Below, piece by piece: positions 27,802 to 41,109 of a stretch of 64,000 bases of DNA. The stretch comes from Alphaproteobacteria bacterium. GTDB taxonomy: Bacteria > Pseudomonadota > Alphaproteobacteria > Rhodobacterales > Rhodobacteraceae. A program made the translations under genes and the position numbers. Under the pieces are notes generated by a model, which saw only the letters and a program-made list of their open reading frames with translations, was not told the origin of the DNA and did not search any database. The stretch lies in NCBI GenBank assembly GCA_003331935.1, contig QOQE01000002.1, forward strand, positions 104,928-168,927, given 5' to 3'. How positions within the stretch are numbered: the stretch's first letter is position 1; the number at the start of each line of letters is the position of its first letter.

Positions 27802-30800
27802 ATGAACAAAGAAATAGCGAATCCATTCGGCAAACCACAAGCGCTAAAGACTTTTGATGAAATACGAATATCTATTGCCTCACCCGAGAGAATTTTGAGC
27901 TGGTCTTTCGGCGAGATAAAGAAGCCAGAAACTATAAATTATCGTACTTTTAAGCCCGAACGAGATGGGTTGTTTTGCTCAAGAATTTTCGGTCCAGTCA
28001 AAGATTACGAGTGCCTTTGCGGTAAATATAAGAGAATGAAGTATAGAGGGGTTACGTGTGAAAAGTGTGGGGTTGAAGTAACTTTGCAAAAAGTGAGGCG
28101 AGAAAGAATGGGCCACATTGAACTTGCTTCTCCTGTAGCGCATATATGGTTCTTAAAATCTTTACCCTCAAGAATCGGGTTAATGCTGGACATGACCCTG
28201 AGAGACTTAGAAAGAATTTTGTATTTTGAGCAATATGTAGTGATAGAGCCTGGTTTGACGGATCTAAAGGCAGGCCAACTGCTATCTGAGGACGAATATT
28301 TAGACGCGCAAGATCAGTATGGCTTAGATGCGTTTCAAGCAGGCATTGGAGCTGAAGCAATCAGAGAAATGCTTATAGCGATTGACGTTCAGTCAGAAGC
28401 TGAAAAACTTAGGGAAGAGCTCAAAGAGGCCACTGGTGAGCTAAAGCCAAAAAAGATTATTAAAAGACTAAAACTTATAGAAAATTTTAGAGGAAGCTCT
28501 AATAAACCAGAATGGATGATTATGACGGTGATTCCTGTTATTCCTCCCGAGCTTAGACCGTTGGTTCCGTTAGATGGTGGAAGGTTTGCAACCTCCGATC
28601 TAAATGATCTGTATAGGAGGGTCATAAATCGTAATAATAGGTTAAAACGATTAATAGAATTAAAGGCACCTGATATCATAATAAGAAATGAAAAAAGAAT
28701 GCTTCAGGAGTCAGTTGATGCTCTTTTTGATAATGGTCGACGTGGTCGTGTGATCACTGGAGGTAATAAAAGGCCGTTGAAATCATTGTCAGATATGCTT
28801 AAGGGAAAGCAGGGCCGTTTCAGGCAAAATCTTTTAGGTAAGCGGGTTGATTTCTCGGGGCGTTCAGTCATCGTTACCGGTCCAGGATTGAAGTTGCACC
28901 AGTGTGGTTTGCCAAAAAAAATGGCTCTCGAGCTCTTCAAACCCTTTATCTATTCAAAGTTAGAGGCTCGTGGTTTGTCTTCCACCGTCAAGCAAGCAAA
29001 AAAAATGGTGGAAAGAGAGAGGCCAGAAGTCTGGGATATACTCGAAGAGGTTATAAGGGAACATCCCGTTCTCTTGAACCGCGCGCCAACACTCCATAGG
29101 CTAGGAATACAGGCGTTTGAACCTGTTTTAATAGAGGGAAAAGCGATAAACTTACATCCTTTGGTATGTTCTGCTTTCAACGCTGATTTTGATGGTGATC
29201 AGATGGCTGTCCATGTGCCATTGAGCTTGGAAGCGCAGCTTGAAGCGCGTGTTTTAATGATGTCGACAAATAATGTATTGTCTCCAGCCAACGGTAAGCC
29301 AATTATAGTACCATCCCAAGATATGGTTTTAGGTTTGTATTACATTTCTCTAATGAGAGAAGGACAAAAAGGGGAAGGAATGATCTTCTCTTCTGTTGAA
29401 GAGGTTGAACACGCTCTTGAAGCCGGAGCTGTAAACATGCATTCCAAAATTACTGCAAAGGTTGCGCAAATAGATAGCAATGGCGAGATATTTTATAAAA
29501 GGTTTGAGACTACGCCTGGCAGGCTAAGGCTTGGTGCACTGCTACCCAAGAACTATAGAGCCCCGTTCGAGATTGTAAATCGACTTTTAAGGAAAAAGGA
29601 GGTTGGAGAGGTCATCGACACTGTTTATAGGCATTGCGGTCAAAAAGAGTCGGTTATATTTTGTGATCAGATAATGCAACTTGGTTTCCAGGAGGCGTTT
29701 AAGGCTGGGATCTCCTTTGGTAAGGATGACATGGTTATTCCGGAAACAAAGTGGGACTTAGTTAATGAGACAAGAGACCAAGTGAAAGATTTCGAAAGAC
29801 AGTACATGGACGGGCTCATTACACAAGGTGAAAAATATAATAAGGTTGTAGACGCATGGTCAAAATGTTCAGACCTAGTTGCTGATGCAATGATGGCCGA
29901 TATATCGTCTACCAAAACAAAGGATGATGGATCAGAGCTAGAGCCCAACTCAGTTTATATGATGGCGCACTCGGGAGCTAGGGGCTCACCTGCCCAAATG
30001 AAGCAACTAGGTGGGATGCGTGGCCTTATGGCAAAACCATCAGGAGCCATTATTGAGACACCAATAATTGCAAACTTTAAGGAAGGGTTGTCCGTTTTAG
30101 AGTATTTTAACTCGACACATGGAGCAAGGAAGGGACTGGCTGACACAGCTTTGAAAACAGCGAATTCTGGATATTTGACTCGACGCTTAGTTGATGTTGC
30201 TCAAGACTGTATTGTCAGAATTAATGATTGTGGAACTAAAACATCTATAAAATGTGAAGCAGCTGTCAGTGATGGAGAGGTGGTGGCGTCTTTGTCAGAG
30301 CGCATTCTAGGTCGAGTAGCTGCTGAAGACATCATACATCCCTCTGACAATAGCGTAATATGCAAAATGGGCACCATGATAGATGAACGTGTCGCTGATC
30401 TGATTGAAAAAGCAGATATTGCTGCGGTTCAAATGCGTTCACCTTTGACATGCGAAGCAGAAGATGGTATTTGCGCGACTTGTTATGGCAGAGACTTAGC
30501 CCGAGGTACCCCTGTTAATCCAGGTGAAGCTGTAGGAATTATAGCAGCTCAATCAATTGGTGAACCAGGGACGCAGCTTACTATGAGAACTTTTCACATT
30601 GGGGGGATAGCACAAGGAGGGTCACAATCATTTATGCAATCCAATCATAGCGGGGTGGTCCAATTCAAAAACGCAAATATTCTATCTAATGGACAATCAG
30701 AAGAGATTGTGACCAGTCGAAGTATGGAATTGATAATAAATAACGACAAAGGTGTCGCACTAAGTTCTCACAAGCTTCCATACGGAACTAAACTTTATGT

Positions 30801-31998
30801 CAATGAGAAACAAAAAATCTCTGCAGGCGACAAGTTGTTCGAGTGGGATCCCTACACGCTTCCCATAATTGCTGAAAAGGGTGGTGTGGTAAAGTTTGCT
30901 GATTTGATACCAGGTGTATCAATGAGGGAAGATGTGGACGATGCTACCGGGATATCCCAAAAAATAGTTTCAGACTGGAGATCTTCATCCAAAGGGAGTT
31001 CGTTGCAGCCTGAGATCATAATTGTTGACAAGAAAACCGGTGCACCGGTCAAGCTTGAAAATGGTAATCCTGCTGTTCATCCGATGTCTGTTGATGCGGT
31101 AATGTCAGTCGAGGACGGAAGTGAAATCCAACCTGGAGATGTGCTAGCAAGAATACCTCGGGAAGGGGCAAAGACCAAAGATATAACGGGCGGTCTGCCG
31201 AGGGTTGCCGAATTGTTTGAGGCTCGAAGACCTAAAGATCATGCTATAATTGCTGAGAAAGATGGATATGTGCGGTTTGGGAAAGACTACAAAAACAAAA
31301 GAATAATCGCTATAGTACCTGATGGTAACGAGGATGAGGCCGTTGAATATTCGGTGCCAAAGGGAAAACATATTCCTGTGCAAGAAGGAGATTTTGTAAA
31401 AAAAGGTGAGTACATAATGGATGGAAATCCAGCTCCCCATGACATTTTAACAATCATGGGGGTAGAAGCTCTTGCGGAATATATGATAAACGAAGTTCAG
31501 GATGTGTATAGGCTGCAAGGGGTTAAGATAAACGATAAACACATAGAGGTTATCGTTAGGCAAATGCTCCAAAAGTGGGAGATTACAGATAGTGGCGGAA
31601 CTATATTGCTTAAAGGCGAGCAGGTTGATAAAGCTGAATTTTTAGAAGCTAACGAAAAAGCGCTTGAACAAGGTTTGCAGCCAGCTAAGGGTGGGCCAGT
31701 ATTGCTCGGGATAACAAAAGCAAGTCTGCAGACAAGAAGCTTCATATCCGCGGCCTCATTCCAAGAAACAACTAGAGTATTAACAGAGGCATCGACTCAA
31801 GGCAAAAAGGACAAGCTTATAGGTCTTAAAGAGAACGTTATTGTCGGAAGGCTGATTCCAGCAGGTACGGGTGGCTCTGCTAGAGATATTCGAAAAGTGG
31901 CCGCAATGCGTGATTTGCAAATAATTAATGAGCGGTCTGAGGCGGAAAATATGGAAAGAGAGGTTGTAGATACTGGTGAAGACATAGAAAAAACTTAA
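27802..31998 (+). CDS. rpoC: RNA polymerase beta' subunit
   Basis: Catalytic subunit, 1398 residues. The N-terminal zinc site ([20 protein letters not shown]), the active-site magnesium loop NADFDGDQM, the bridge/trigger region with [16 protein letters not shown], the second zinc site ([16 protein letters not shown]) and the trigger-loop [16 protein letters not shown] are all present. The gene is intact; no inserted domain beyond the family norm was noticed. It is followed by a 206-base gap with its own promoter for the str operon. Confidence 0.99.
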   Translation: MNKEIANPFGKPQALKTFDEIRISIASPERILSWSFGEIKKPETINYRTFKPERDGLFCSRIFGPVKDYECLCGKYKRMKYRGVTCEKCGVEVTLQKVRRERMGHIELASPVAHIWFLKSLPSRIGLMLDMTLRDLERILYFEQYVVIEPGLTDLKAGQLLSEDEYLDAQDQYGLDAFQAGIGAEAIREMLIAIDVQSEAEKLREELKEATGELKPKKIIKRLKLIENFRGSSNKPEWMIMTVIPVIPPELRPLVPLDGGRFATSDLNDLYRRVINRNNRLKRLIELKAPDIIIRNEKRMLQESVDALFDNGRRGRVITGGNKRPLKSLSDMLKGKQGRFRQNLLGKRVDFSGRSVIVTGPGLKLHQCGLPKKMALELFKPFIYSKLEARGLSSTVKQAKKMVERERPEVWDILEEVIREHPVLLNRAPTLHRLGIQAFEPVLIEGKAINLHPLVCSAFNADFDGDQMAVHVPLSLEAQLEARVLMMSTNNVLSPANGKPIIVPSQDMVLGLYYISLMREGQKGEGMIFSSVEEVEHALEAGAVNMHSKITAKVAQIDSNGEIFYKRFETTPGRLRLGALLPKNYRAPFEIVNRLLRKKEVGEVIDTVYRHCGQKESVIFCDQIMQLGFQEAFKAGISFGKDDMVIPETKWDLVNETRDQVKDFERQYMDGLITQGEKYNKVVDAWSKCSDLVADAMMADISSTKTKDDGSELEPNSVYMMAHSGARGSPAQMKQLGGMRGLMAKPSGAIIETPIIANFKEGLSVLEYFNSTHGARKGLADTALKTANSGYLTRRLVDVAQDCIVRINDCGTKTSIKCEAAVSDGEVVASLSERILGRVAAEDIIHPSDNSVICKMGTMIDERVADLIEKADIAAVQMRSPLTCEAEDGICATCYGRDLARGTPVNPGEAVGIIAAQSIGEPGTQLTMRTFHIGGIAQGGSQSFMQSNHSGVVQFKNANILSNGQSEEIVTSRSMELIINNDKGVALSSHKLPYGTKLYVNEKQKISAGDKLFEWDPYTLPIIAEKGGVVKFADLIPGVSMREDVDDATGISQKIVSDWRSSSKGSSLQPEIIIVDKKTGAPVKLENGNPAVHPMSVDAVMSVEDGSEIQPGDVLARIPREGAKTKDITGGLPRVAELFEARRPKDHAIIAEKDGYVRFGKDYKNKRIIAIVPDGNEDEAVEYSVPKGKHIPVQEGDFVKKGEYIMDGNPAPHDILTIMGVEALAEYMINEVQDVYRLQGVKINDKHIEVIVRQMLQKWEITDSGGTILLKGEQVDKAEFLEANEKALEQGLQPAKGGPVLLGITKASLQTRSFISAASFQETTRVLTEASTQGKKDKLIGLKENVIVGRLIPAGTGGSARDIRKVAAMRDLQIINERSEAENMEREVVDTGEDIEKT

Positions 31999-32046
31999 AT
32001 TGGAAGGTATAAAAGACACACCATGCAAGTTTAGTATTATTTGGTG

Positions 32047-32073
32047 TTGACAGTTATCAATTAAGTTTATAAG
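32047..32073 (+). promoter_or_regulatory. Candidate sigma-70 promoter of the str operon
   Basis: TTGACA (32047-32052) and TATAAG (32068-32073) are separated by 15 bases in the 206-base gap between rpoC and rpsL, about 130 bases before the rpsL ATG. The -35 is a perfect consensus match; spacing is slightly short. The long leader that follows would be a natural place for S7- or S12-type regulation, but no structure was assigned. Confidence 0.55.
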
Positions 32074-32204
32074 TTCGCGCAAATTCATTGAATCCGTGAC
32101 TAAATATTCAAAAATTTAAAAGGCATGATTACGACTCAGTAATCCTCTGCAGCAAGAAAAAAAAGGTCCTCGTTGATCTACTCGAAGGAAGGTTAAGGGC
32201 AGAT

Positions 32205-32576
32205 ATGCCAACTATACAACAGTTGATAAGAAAACCAAGAAAGCCTAGAACTTACAGGCAAAAGTCTATGCATCTACAAGCATGCCCACAAAAAAGGGGT
32301 GTTTGTACTAGGGTTTACACAACGACTCCCAAAAAGCCTAATTCAGCTATGAGAAAGGTGGCGAAGGTCAGGTTAACGAATGGTTATGAGGTAATTTCTT
32401 ACATACCAGGGGAGGCGCATAATCTACAAGAGCACTCTGTGGTGTTGATTAGAGGTGGAAGAGTTAAAGATTTGCCCGGCGTCCGTTACCATGTTCTAAG
32501 AGGGGTGTTAGACACTCAGGGAGTTAAAGATAGAAAGCAGCGCAGATCAAAGTATGGCGCAAAGAAACCAAAATAG
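32205..32576 (+). CDS. rpsL: 30S ribosomal protein S12
   Basis: Decoding-centre protein, 123 residues. The conserved [18 protein letters not shown] and [14 protein letters not shown] segments keep the lysines whose mutation gives streptomycin resistance, so the protein looks wild type. It heads rpsL-rpsG-fusA-tuf. Confidence 0.98.
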   Translation: MPTIQQLIRKPRKPRTYRQKSMHLQACPQKRGVCTRVYTTTPKKPNSAMRKVAKVRLTNGYEVISYIPGEAHNLQEHSVVLIRGGRVKDLPGVRYHVLRGVLDTQGVKDRKQRRSKYGAKKPK

Positions 32577-32585
32577 GCGAACTAA

Positions 32586-33059
<474 letters not shown>

Positions 33060-33075
33060 TTAAAGAGTAACAAAT

Positions 33076-35193
33076 ATGGCTAGAGAATACACTTTAAACT
33101 TATACAGAAACTTTGGCATTATGGCCCATATAGATGCAGGAAAAACGACTTGCACCGAAAGGATTCTTTATTATACGGGTAAGTCCCATAAAATCGGCGA
33201 AGTCCACGATGGAGCCGCGACAATGGATTGGATGGAGCAGGAGCAGGAAAGAGGTATAACAATAACCTCTGCCGCCACAACCACCTTTTGGGAAAGAACG
33301 GAAGATGGTGAAAACGCGGTTTCGCCAAAACATAGATTTAATATTATTGACACTCCTGGTCACGTTGACTTCACGATTGAAGTGGAAAGGTCGCTGGCAG
33401 TGTTAGATGGTGCCGTTTGTGTGCTAGATGCTAATGCGGGTGTTGAGCCCCAGACTGAAACCGTTTGGAGACAAGCTGATAGATACAAAGTACCTCGAAT
33501 TGTATTTGTTAACAAAATGGATAAAATAGGAGCCGATTATTACCAGTGTGTAAGGATGATAAAAGAACGAACGGGCGCAACCCCTTGCCCCATTCAATTA
33601 CCGATTGGGTCTGAGTCAAATCTCGAAGGGTTGATAGATCTCGTTACAATGAAAGAATGGACCTGGGCTGGGGAAGATCTCGGGGCAAGTTGGACATGCC
33701 AAGAGGTTAGGCCTGAATTGCTTGAATCCGCTGAAAAGCATAGAGGTGAGATGATAGAGATAGCAGTTGAGATGGACGATGAAGCAATGGAGAAATATCT
33801 CGAAGGTGAAGAACCAGATGAAGCAACTTTGAGAGATCTTTTACGTAAGGGAACACTAAATATGACGTTTGTCCCAGTCCTATGCGGATCTGCCTTCAAA
33901 AACAAGGGGGTTCAGCCGCTTTTAAATGCCGTCATAGACTATTTACCAGGCCCTTTGGACGTGCCTGCGTACATGGGATTCAAGCCAGGCGATGAGACTG
34001 AAACAAGAGATATAGAAAGATCTGCTGATGATGGCCAGCCATTTTCTGGACTCGCTTTTAAGATAATGAATGATCCATTTGTTGGGTCCCTAACCTTCAC
34101 CAGAATATATTCTGGGGTGATAAAAAAAGGCGACAGTTTTCTGAATTCAACGAAGGGTAAGAAGGAGCGCGTTGGGCGAATGATGATGATGCATTCTAAC
34201 AATAGGGAGGAGATTGACGAAGCCTACGCAGGAGACATAATTGCGCTTGCAGGCCTAAAAGATACAACAACTGGAGACACAATATGTGATTTAGGTAAGC
34301 CTGTTGTTTTGGAGACTATGACCTTTCCTGACCCGGTGATAGAAATTGCCGTTGAACCTAAAACTAAGAATGATCAGGAGAAGATGTCAGCGGGCCTTCA
34401 GAGATTGGCGGCAGAAGATCCATCTTTTAGAGTTGAGACTGATTTAGAGTCAGGGCAGACGATCATGAAAGGTATGGGTGAACTTCATCTAGATATTTTA
34501 GTTGACAGGCTAAAGAGAGAGTTCAAAGTAGAGGCTAATATAGGGGCTCCACAGGTTGCTTATCGGGAAACAATAAGTAATGAGGCGGAAATTGATTACA
34601 CCCATAAAAAACAGTCTGGAGGAGCTGGGCAGTTTGCGAGAGTAAAGTTAGTCATATCGCCAACAGATCCCGGTGAAGGGTATTCATTTGAAAGTAAAAT
34701 AGTAGGAGGATCAGTCCCAAAAGAATACATACCGGGGGTAGAAAAAGGGATCCAATCCGTAATGGATAGTGGTCCATTGGCAGGCTTTCCCGTAATTGAC
34801 TTTAAGGTGGCATTGATCGATGGTGCTCAACACGATGTGGACTCTAGTGTGCTCGCATTCGAAATCGCTTCGAGAGCTGCAATGAGAGACGGGCTGAAAA
34901 AAGCTGGGGCAAAGCTTTTGGAGCCAATTATGAAGGTGGAAGTTGTAACTCCAGATGAATATACAGGTAATATTATAGGTGATCTTACATCCCGACGGGG
35001 GATGGTTACGGGGCAGGAAACAAGAGGAAATGCAATAGTAGTTAACGCACTTGTGCCACTTGCTAATATGTTTGGATACATAAACAATCTGAGGTCTATG
35101 TCGTCAGGACGTGCTCAATTTACTATGATATTTGAGAAGTATGAGTCTGTACCCTCAAATATTTCCGAAGAAATACAAGCCAAGTTTGCTTAA
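33076..35193 (+). CDS. fusA: Elongation factor G
   Basis: Translocation GTPase, 705 residues. G motifs are AHIDAGKTT (G1), GITITSA (G2), DTPGHVDF (G3) and NKMDK (G4); domain IV with [14 protein letters not shown] and [11 protein letters not shown] is intact. Length is near the family norm of about 700. It lies between rpsG and tuf in standard str order. Confidence 0.99.
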   Translation: MAREYTLNLYRNFGIMAHIDAGKTTCTERILYYTGKSHKIGEVHDGAATMDWMEQEQERGITITSAATTTFWERTEDGENAVSPKHRFNIIDTPGHVDFTIEVERSLAVLDGAVCVLDANAGVEPQTETVWRQADRYKVPRIVFVNKMDKIGADYYQCVRMIKERTGATPCPIQLPIGSESNLEGLIDLVTMKEWTWAGEDLGASWTCQEVRPELLESAEKHRGEMIEIAVEMDDEAMEKYLEGEEPDEATLRDLLRKGTLNMTFVPVLCGSAFKNKGVQPLLNAVIDYLPGPLDVPAYMGFKPGDETETRDIERSADDGQPFSGLAFKIMNDPFVGSLTFTRIYSGVIKKGDSFLNSTKGKKERVGRMMMMHSNNREEIDEAYAGDIIALAGLKDTTTGDTICDLGKPVVLETMTFPDPVIEIAVEPKTKNDQEKMSAGLQRLAAEDPSFRVETDLESGQTIMKGMGELHLDILVDRLKREFKVEANIGAPQVAYRETISNEAEIDYTHKKQSGGAGQFARVKLVISPTDPGEGYSFESKIVGGSVPKEYIPGVEKGIQSVMDSGPLAGFPVIDFKVALIDGAQHDVDSSVLAFEIASRAAMRDGLKKAGAKLLEPIMKVEVVTPDEYTGNIIGDLTSRRGMVTGQETRGNAIVVNALVPLANMFGYINNLRSMSSGRAQFTMIFEKYESVPSNISEEIQAKFA

Positions 35194-35228
35194 AACCAAA
35201 AACGAATTCTAGAGAAGAGGAGAAAAAA

Positions 35229-36404
35229 ATGGCAAAAGAAAAATTCGAACGGAACAAACCTCACGTTAACGTAGGGACGATAGGGCACGTTGATCACGGA
35301 AAGACAACGCTCACCGCAGCTATTACTAAGCAGTTTGGAGACTTCAAAGCATACGATCAAATTGATAATGCTCCAGAAGAGAAAGCTAGAGGGATAACGA
35401 TATCAACAGCGCATGTTGAGTATGAAACTGAATCCCGACATTATGCACACGTTGACTGTCCTGGACACGCGGACTACGTCAAAAACATGATTACTGGTGC
35501 TGCGCAAATGGATGGGGCCATTTTGGTGGTCAATGCAGCTGATGGACCAATGCCGCAAACAAGAGAGCATATTCTGTTGGCAAGACAAGTTGGAGTTCCA
35601 GCTCTTGTCGTTTTTTTAAATAAGGTTGATCAGGTAGACGATCCGGAGCTTTTAGAGTTGGTAGAGATGGAAGTCAGGGAATTACTGTCTTCTTATGAGT
35701 TTCCAGGAGATGATATTCCGATTATTTCAGGGTCAGCTTTGGCTGCTTTGGAAGATAGAGACGAAGAAATTGGGGCCAAGAAAATTGCGGAGCTTATGAA
35801 AGCTGTTGACGACGCGATACCTACTCCTGATAGACCCATTGATCAGCCATTTCTGATGCCTATTGAGGACGTTTTTTCTATATCCGGCCGAGGTACAGTT
35901 GTTACGGGGAGAGTTGAGCGCGGAGTTATCAATAATGGTGACGAAATAGAAATTGTAGGGATCAGAGAAACAACAAAGACCGTGTGTACTGGTGTAGAGA
36001 TGTTCAGAAAGCTTTTGGATAGGGGAGAAGCTGGTGATAACATCGGTGCTCTTCTCAGAGGCACAGAACGGGAAGGAGTTGAACGTGGACAATGTCTTGT
36101 TAAGCCCGGTTCCGTTACCCCGCACACAAAGTTTGAAGCTGAGGCTTACATACTGACAAAGGATGAAGGCGGAAGACATACGCCGTTTTTTGGTAATTAT
36201 AGACCACAATTTTATTTTCGAACAACAGATGTCACCGGAACTGTTCAGCTTCCCTCAGGAACAGAGATGGTAATGCCTGGTGACAATTTAAAGTTTGAGG
36301 TGGAACTCATCGCTCCAATAGCAATGGAAGAAAAGCTAAGATTTGCTATAAGAGAAGGTGGCAGGACTGTCGGAGCCGGCGTCGTATCTAAGATAATAGA
36401 ATAG
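35229..36404 (+). CDS. tuf: Elongation factor Tu
   Basis: Delivers aminoacyl-tRNA to the ribosome. The 391-residue protein has [23 protein letters not shown] and NKVDQ, and the C-terminal beta-barrels end with VVSKIIE. GAAGAGGAG lies just before the ATG. Only one tuf copy is in the window; many Alphaproteobacteria carry a second one elsewhere. Confidence 0.99.
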   Translation: MAKEKFERNKPHVNVGTIGHVDHGKTTLTAAITKQFGDFKAYDQIDNAPEEKARGITISTAHVEYETESRHYAHVDCPGHADYVKNMITGAAQMDGAILVVNAADGPMPQTREHILLARQVGVPALVVFLNKVDQVDDPELLELVEMEVRELLSSYEFPGDDIPIISGSALAALEDRDEEIGAKKIAELMKAVDDAIPTPDRPIDQPFLMPIEDVFSISGRGTVVTGRVERGVINNGDEIEIVGIRETTKTVCTGVEMFRKLLDRGEAGDNIGALLRGTEREGVERGQCLVKPGSVTPHTKFEAEAYILTKDEGGRHTPFFGNYRPQFYFRTTDVTGTVQLPSGTEMVMPGDNLKFEVELIAPIAMEEKLRFAIREGGRTVGAGVVSKIIE

Positions 36405-36416
36405 AAAGATACAAAG

Positions 36417-36725
36417 ATGCAAAATCAAAGTATACGAATAAGGTTAAAGGCTTTCGACTATCGAGTGTTAGATACTAGTACGCAGGAAATTGTTTCGACA
36501 GCAAAGCGGACTGGAGCACAGGTTCGTGGGCCGATACCTTTACCTAATAAAATAGAAAAGTATACGGTTCTGAGAAGTCCGCACATAGACAAAAAGAGTA
36601 GGGAGCAATTTGAGATGCGGACCCACAAAAGACTTATGGACATTGTCGATCCAACCCCTCAAACTGTTGATGCCCTCATGAAGCTCGATTTAGCGGCGGG
36701 TGTGGACGTAGAAATTAAACTTTGA
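36417..36725 (+). CDS. rpsJ: 30S ribosomal protein S10
   Basis: 30S head protein and NusG/NusB partner in antitermination. The 102-residue protein shows [14 protein letters not shown] and [20 protein letters not shown]. It follows tuf by only 12 bases, so str and S10 operons are probably joined in one transcript, with no S10 leader of the E. coli kind. Confidence 0.98.
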   Translation: MQNQSIRIRLKAFDYRVLDTSTQEIVSTAKRTGAQVRGPIPLPNKIEKYTVLRSPHIDKKSREQFEMRTHKRLMDIVDPTPQTVDALMKLDLAAGVDVEIKL

Positions 36726-36747
36726 AGTAAAGAAAGAGATCAATCGT

Positions 36748-37515
36748 ATGCGTACGGGTGTTATTGCAAAGAAGATAGGAATGTCTCGGATTTTCAACGA
36801 TGATGGCAGGCAGATACCTGTCACTGTTCTATTGTTGGATGACCTGAAAGTGGTAGCCAGAAAAACGATGGAAAAGGATGGTTATACTGCGGTGCAACTG
36901 GGATCTGGTTTGGCAAAAGCCAAAAACGTAAGTAAACCCATGAGAAGCTACTTCGCAGCCTCCAAGGTAGAAGCTAAAAGGGTTTTGAAAGAGTTTAGAG
37001 TGTCAAGTGAAAATCTCATTGACGTGGGGTCGCAAATAACGGCAAAGCATTATGTAGAAGGACAATTTGTTGATGTGTCCGGAGTTTCAATTGGCAAAGG
37101 CTTTGCAGGTGCAATGAAGAGACATAATTTTGGAGGACTAAGGGCCAGTCACGGCGTTTCCATTTCCCATCGGTCCCATGGTTCAACGGGCCAGTGTCAG
37201 GACCCAGGCCGAGTTTTTAAAGGAAAAAAAATGGCTGGGCATATGGGGTCAAGAAAGGTCACAACACAGAATCTGGAAGTTGTTAGTACTAATGAAGAGA
37301 CTGGATTGATATTAGTCAGAGGTGCAGTTCCTGGTGCCAGAGGAGGATGGGTAACGATTTCTGACGCAGTAAAAAAGCCAGCGAATAAAGACGCTCCAAT
37401 GCCAGCATCTTTAAAAGAGAAAAGCTCGGAGAGCTTAGAAAAGAAGCAGCCTGAAGTTAGTTCTTCTATGGCAGAGAGCTCTGCATCTGAAAAGGTAAAA
37501 GACGATGAAAGCTGA
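36748..37515 (+). CDS. rplC: 50S ribosomal protein L3 with long C-terminal tail
   Basis: Early-assembly 23S rRNA-binding protein. The core (about 1-210) has [29 protein letters not shown] and [16 protein letters not shown]. The remaining 45 or so residues are a low-complexity tail rich in lysine, serine and glutamate ([19 protein letters not shown]), making the protein 255 residues. Tails occur in other alphaproteobacterial L3 proteins but vary in sequence. The last 11 bases overlap the start of rplD. Confidence 0.97.
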   Translation: MRTGVIAKKIGMSRIFNDDGRQIPVTVLLLDDLKVVARKTMEKDGYTAVQLGSGLAKAKNVSKPMRSYFAASKVEAKRVLKEFRVSSENLIDVGSQITAKHYVEGQFVDVSGVSIGKGFAGAMKRHNFGGLRASHGVSISHRSHGSTGQCQDPGRVFKGKKMAGHMGSRKVTTQNLEVVSTNEETGLILVRGAVPGARGGWVTISDAVKKPANKDAPMPASLKEKSSESLEKKQPEVSSSMAESSASEKVKDDES

Positions 37516-38125
37516 ACTTCTAAACGTAAGTACCGGTAAAGTTAAGCCTTTCAATTTATCTGACGGTATTTTTTCATTGGAGCCTAGAAAAGATATTTTA
37601 AATAGGGTTGTTAGATGGCAATTAGCTAAGAAGCAGCAGGGAAGCCATTCTGTTAAAACAAGATCAGAGGGGAGCTATTCAAAGGCTAAGATTTATCGAC
37701 AAAAGGGAACAGGTGGAGCCAGACACGGCGATAGGAATGCCCCAATTTTTAGAAAAGGGGGCGTTTATAAAGGGCCTAAGCCTAGAGACCATAGTCATGA
37801 CTTGAATAAAAAATTTAGAAAATTGGGATTAAAGCATGCCTTATCCAGTAAAATTTCAACAGGAAAGATAGTATTTATAGAGGATTTAAAATCGAACTTT
37901 GAAAAGACGAAAGACTTGGTGAAAATTTTCGATTTGTATGGCTGGCGCAACCTATTGATCATAGATGATCAAGAAAACGCTAGAAATCTATCTAGGTTTA
38001 CTAAGAGGTTGGCTAACCGGGATGTGTTGAGTGTTAATGGGATTAATGTTTACGACATATTGAGAAAAGAGCACTTGGTAATAACATCTGCAGCGCTAAA
38101 GCAGTTGGAGGAAAAGCTCCAATGA
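37505..38125 (+). CDS. rplD: 50S ribosomal protein L4
   Basis: Lines the peptide exit tunnel. The 206-residue protein has the extended loop with [21 protein letters not shown] and the globular domain with [14 protein letters not shown] sequence. Starts inside the end of rplC and overlaps rplW by 4 bases (ATGA), so the three are translationally coupled. Confidence 0.98.
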   Translation: MKAELLNVSTGKVKPFNLSDGIFSLEPRKDILNRVVRWQLAKKQQGSHSVKTRSEGSYSKAKIYRQKGTGGARHGDRNAPIFRKGGVYKGPKPRDHSHDLNKKFRKLGLKHALSSKISTGKIVFIEDLKSNFEKTKDLVKIFDLYGWRNLLIIDDQENARNLSRFTKRLANRDVLSVNGINVYDILRKEHLVITSAALKQLEEKLQ

Positions 38126-38409
38126 AGAGTAATTATGATATAATTCGCCGCCCCATAATCACTGAAAAAGCAACCCTGGCCTCTGAAGTTGGAGGTGTAG
38201 TTTTTGAAGTTTCTATGGGGTCAAACAAAGCTCAAATCAAGAATGCTATTGAGGATTTGTTTAAGGTAAAAGTAAAGGCTGTTAATACATCCATATCAAA
38301 AGGTAAGAGGAAGCGCTTTCGTGGCCGAATGGGAAAGCAACGAGACATAAAGAGAGCTTATGTGATGTTAGAGGAAGGTAACACAATTGATGTTACTTCA
38401 GGTTTATAG
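38122..38409 (+). CDS. rplW: 50S ribosomal protein L23
   Basis: Exit-tunnel protein and docking site for SRP and trigger factor. The 95-residue protein has [13 protein letters not shown] at its start and the extended basic hairpin [21 protein letters not shown]. The length is typical for the family. It starts at the ATGA overlap with rplD and precedes rplB by 20 bases. Confidence 0.98.
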   Translation: MKSNYDIIRRPIITEKATLASEVGGVVFEVSMGSNKAQIKNAIEDLFKVKVKAVNTSISKGKRKRFRGRMGKQRDIKRAYVMLEEGNTIDVTSGL

Positions 38410-38429
38410 GAAGGTATTGAGGAACAAAG

Positions 38430-39272
38430 ATGGCGTTAAAAAGTTATAAACCAACATCCCCAGGGCAAAGAGGCCTTGTTCTAGTTGATAAGTCAGACCT
38501 TTGGAAGGGAAGGCCGGAGAAAACGCTAACTAGAGGCTTAACGAAAAAAGGCGGACGGAATAATTTTGGACGGATAACAGTAAGGCACCAGGGCGGGGGT
38601 GCTAAAAGGTTGTATAGGGAAATAGATTTTAAAAGATCAAAAACAGATATGAATGCAACGGTCGAGAGAATTGAATACGATCCGAATAGATCAGCTTTCA
38701 TAGCGCTAATTGTTTATGAGGATAAACAGAGATCTTATATTCTAGCCCCTCAGAGGCTTAAAGCCGGTGACGTTGTAATATCTGCAGAAAAAGCCGATGT
38801 AAAGCCAGGAAACGCGATGCCGTTTTCGAGTATGCCAGTAGGCACGATAGTGCACAACATAGAATTCAAACAGGGTAAAGGCGGACAAATCGCAAGGTCC
38901 GCTGGTGCTTACGCACAATTTATTGGTAGAGACGGAGGCTACGCACAATTGAGGTTGTCTTCAGGGGAGGTCCGAGTAGTGAGGCAAGAGTGTATGGCGA
39001 CAGTAGGAGCGGTTTCCAACCCAGACAATTCAAACCAAAATCTTGGGAAGGCAGGAAGATCAAGATACTTAGGCAGAAGGCCAACAGTTCGTGGAGTTGT
39101 TATGAACCCAATTGATCACCCGCATGGTGGAGGAGAAGGCCGGACTTCAGGTGGAAGGCACCCTGTTACCCCCTGGGGTAAGCCTACCAAGGGAGCAAAA
39201 ACTCGGTCCAATAAAGATACTGATAAATACATCATACGATCAAGACACTTAAAGAAGAAAGGAAGGAGATAA
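38430..39272 (+). CDS. rplB: 50S ribosomal protein L2
   Basis: Contacts the peptidyl transferase region and is needed for subunit association. The 280-residue protein has [12 protein letters not shown], an SH3-like core, and the C-terminal [19 protein letters not shown] carrying the conserved histidine. The stop is directly followed by the rpsS ATG, one base later. Confidence 0.98.
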   Translation: MALKSYKPTSPGQRGLVLVDKSDLWKGRPEKTLTRGLTKKGGRNNFGRITVRHQGGGAKRLYREIDFKRSKTDMNATVERIEYDPNRSAFIALIVYEDKQRSYILAPQRLKAGDVVISAEKADVKPGNAMPFSSMPVGTIVHNIEFKQGKGGQIARSAGAYAQFIGRDGGYAQLRLSSGEVRVVRQECMATVGAVSNPDNSNQNLGKAGRSRYLGRRPTVRGVVMNPIDHPHGGGEGRTSGGRHPVTPWGKPTKGAKTRSNKDTDKYIIRSRHLKKKGRR

Positions 39273-39273
39273 C

Positions 39274-39552
39274 ATGGCTAGATCTGCGTGGAAAGGACCA
39301 TTTGTTGACTCCCATCTTCTAAAAAAAGCTGAGATAGTTAGAGAAAAAGGAAGCAAAGAAGTTATTAAGACTTGGTCTAGAAGATCCACTATATTGCCAC
39401 AATTTGTAGGTTTGACATTTGGCGTTTATAACGGACGTAAGCATATACCGGTTATGGTTTCAGAAGAAATGATAGGTCAAAAGTTAGGCGAATATAGTCC
39501 AACGCGAACTTACTATGGTCACGCATCTGATAAGAAAGCTAAGAGGAAATAA
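39274..39552 (+). CDS. rpsS: 30S ribosomal protein S19
   Basis: 30S head protein contacting S13. The 92-residue protein starts [20 protein letters not shown] and includes [13 protein letters not shown] and GHKLGEY-type sequence ([13 protein letters not shown]). GGAAGGAGAT lies just before the ATG, inside the end of rplB. Confidence 0.98.
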   Translation: MARSAWKGPFVDSHLLKKAEIVREKGSKEVIKTWSRRSTILPQFVGLTFGVYNGRKHIPVMVSEEMIGQKLGEYSPTRTYYGHASDKKAKRK

Positions 39553-39556
39553 AACG

Positions 39557-39937
39557 ATGTCTAAAGAAAAGAATGCTCGTAGAGTAGCAGAAAATGAAGC
39601 GATGGCAAAACTAAGGATGATCAAGACCAGTCCTCAAAAGCTTAACTTGGTAGCTCAACTTATTAGAAACAAGCCTGTAGCAAAAGCGCTATCTGATCTT
39701 AGGTTTTCTAAGAAGAGGGTAGCAAAAGATGTGTCTAGCTGTTTGCAAAGCGCTATAGCAAATGCTGAAAACAACCACGGGCTTGACGTAGACGAGCTGG
39801 TTGTTCAAAGCGCCTATGTCGGGAAGAACATGGTGCTGAAAAGAGGGCGCCCACGTGCAAGAGGTCGCTATGGAAGAATTCTAAAGCCTTTTAGTCAGAT
39901 CACAATAGTTGTTAGAGAGAATAGAGAAGAGGAATAA
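39557..39937 (+). CDS. rplV: 50S ribosomal protein L22
   Basis: Exit-tunnel protein with a long beta-hairpin. The 126-residue protein has [17 protein letters not shown] and [13 protein letters not shown]. The ATG at 39557 (MSKEKNARR) is preferred over an in-frame GTG at 39515 inside rpsS, because it sits 4 bases after the rpsS stop and fits the family length. Confidence 0.97.
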   Translation: MSKEKNARRVAENEAMAKLRMIKTSPQKLNLVAQLIRNKPVAKALSDLRFSKKRVAKDVSSCLQSAIANAENNHGLDVDELVVQSAYVGKNMVLKRGRPRARGRYGRILKPFSQITIVVRENREEE

Positions 39938-39941
39938 GCCG

Positions 39942-40667
39942 ATGGGACAGAAAATAAATCCTATAGGGTTGCGGCTACAGGTTAATAGAACTTGGGAAAG
40001 TGTATGGTTCGCTGGAAGACGTGAGTTTGGCGACTTGTTACACCAAGATTTGCAGATTCGGAAGTACGTTAAGGCAAACTGTAGCCAAGCAGGTATTAGT
40101 CGTGTGGTTATCGAAAGACCACACAAAAAGTGCAGGGTCACAATACATGCTGCCAGGCCAGGAGTTATAATAGGGAAAAAAGGCTCTGATATAGAGACTT
40201 TAAGAACTTCTCTTTCCAAATTGACCGGAAGTGAGCTGTTACTAAATGTTATGGAAGTTAGAAAACCGGAAACGGATGCGGCTCTTGTGGCTGAGAGCAT
40301 TGCTCAGCAGCTTGAGAGAAGAGTATCTTTTAGGAGAGCAATGAAGAGAGCGGTTCAAAACGCAATGCGTATGGGAGCGCTGGGCATAAGGGTAGATATA
40401 TCAGGCCGTTTAGGTGGAGCTGAAATAGCAAGGACTGAATGGTATTCAGAAGGAAGAGTACCGCGACATACACTTCGTGCCGACATTGATTACTGTATTG
40501 CCGAAAGTAGTACAGCCTATGGAATCATAGGTGTGAAGGTATGGATCTTCAAAGGTGAAATTATGGAGCATGATCCATCAGCAAGAGATAAAAGGTTAAG
40601 TGAACTAAAAGAAAGTTCTTCCAGAATACAAAAAAACACTAACATTTCCCAGGAAAGAGCAAGCTAA
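39942..40667 (+). CDS. rpsC: 30S ribosomal protein S3
   Basis: mRNA-entry protein with a KH domain. The 241-residue protein starts [12 protein letters not shown], has the KH motif [12 protein letters not shown] and the C-terminal domain [15 protein letters not shown]. The ATG at 39942 fits the invariant N-terminus; the in-frame TTG 33 bases earlier lies in rplV and is rejected. The last 20 or so residues are a variable polar tail. Confidence 0.98.
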   Translation: MGQKINPIGLRLQVNRTWESVWFAGRREFGDLLHQDLQIRKYVKANCSQAGISRVVIERPHKKCRVTIHAARPGVIIGKKGSDIETLRTSLSKLTGSELLLNVMEVRKPETDAALVAESIAQQLERRVSFRRAMKRAVQNAMRMGALGIRVDISGRLGGAEIARTEWYSEGRVPRHTLRADIDYCIAESSTAYGIIGVKVWIFKGEIMEHDPSARDKRLSELKESSSRIQKNTNISQERAS

Positions 40668-40669
40668 AA

Positions 40670-41083
40670 ATGTTACAACCAAAAAAAACAAAGTTTCGCA
40701 AGCAACATAAGGGCCGGATACATGGTTTAGCCAAAGGGGGTTTTGCTGTAAACTTTGGAAGTTATGCATTGAAGGCCACGGAACCTGAGAGAATAACCGC
40801 AAGACAGATCGAAGCTGCTAGGAGAGCTCTAACAAGGCATATGAAGAGGCAAGGTAGAGTATGGATAAGAATTTTTCCTGATGTCCCTGTTACTGCTAAG
40901 CCGATAGAAGTAAGAATGGGTAAAGGGAAAGGGTCTGTTGATCGATGGGTTGCAAAGGTTAAACCTGGAAGAATTATGTTTGAAGTTGATGGTGTGTCTG
41001 AGTCAATAGCGAAGGAGGGTTTGCGGTTAGCTGCAATGAAGCTACCTGTAAAAACTCGCTTCGTTAGTAGGCAAGACTGGTAG
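40670..41083 (+). CDS. rplP: 50S ribosomal protein L16
   Basis: Supports the A-site tRNA position on the 50S. The 137-residue protein begins [16 protein letters not shown] and has the conserved [16 protein letters not shown] and [14 protein letters not shown]. The gap after rpsC is only 2 bases. It is followed by rpmC after 26 bases. Confidence 0.98.
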   Translation: MLQPKKTKFRKQHKGRIHGLAKGGFAVNFGSYALKATEPERITARQIEAARRALTRHMKRQGRVWIRIFPDVPVTAKPIEVRMGKGKGSVDRWVAKVKPGRIMFEVDGVSESIAKEGLRLAAMKLPVKTRFVSRQDW

Positions 41084-41109
41084 AGGTTTTAAGAGGGTTT
41101 AGAAAAATA

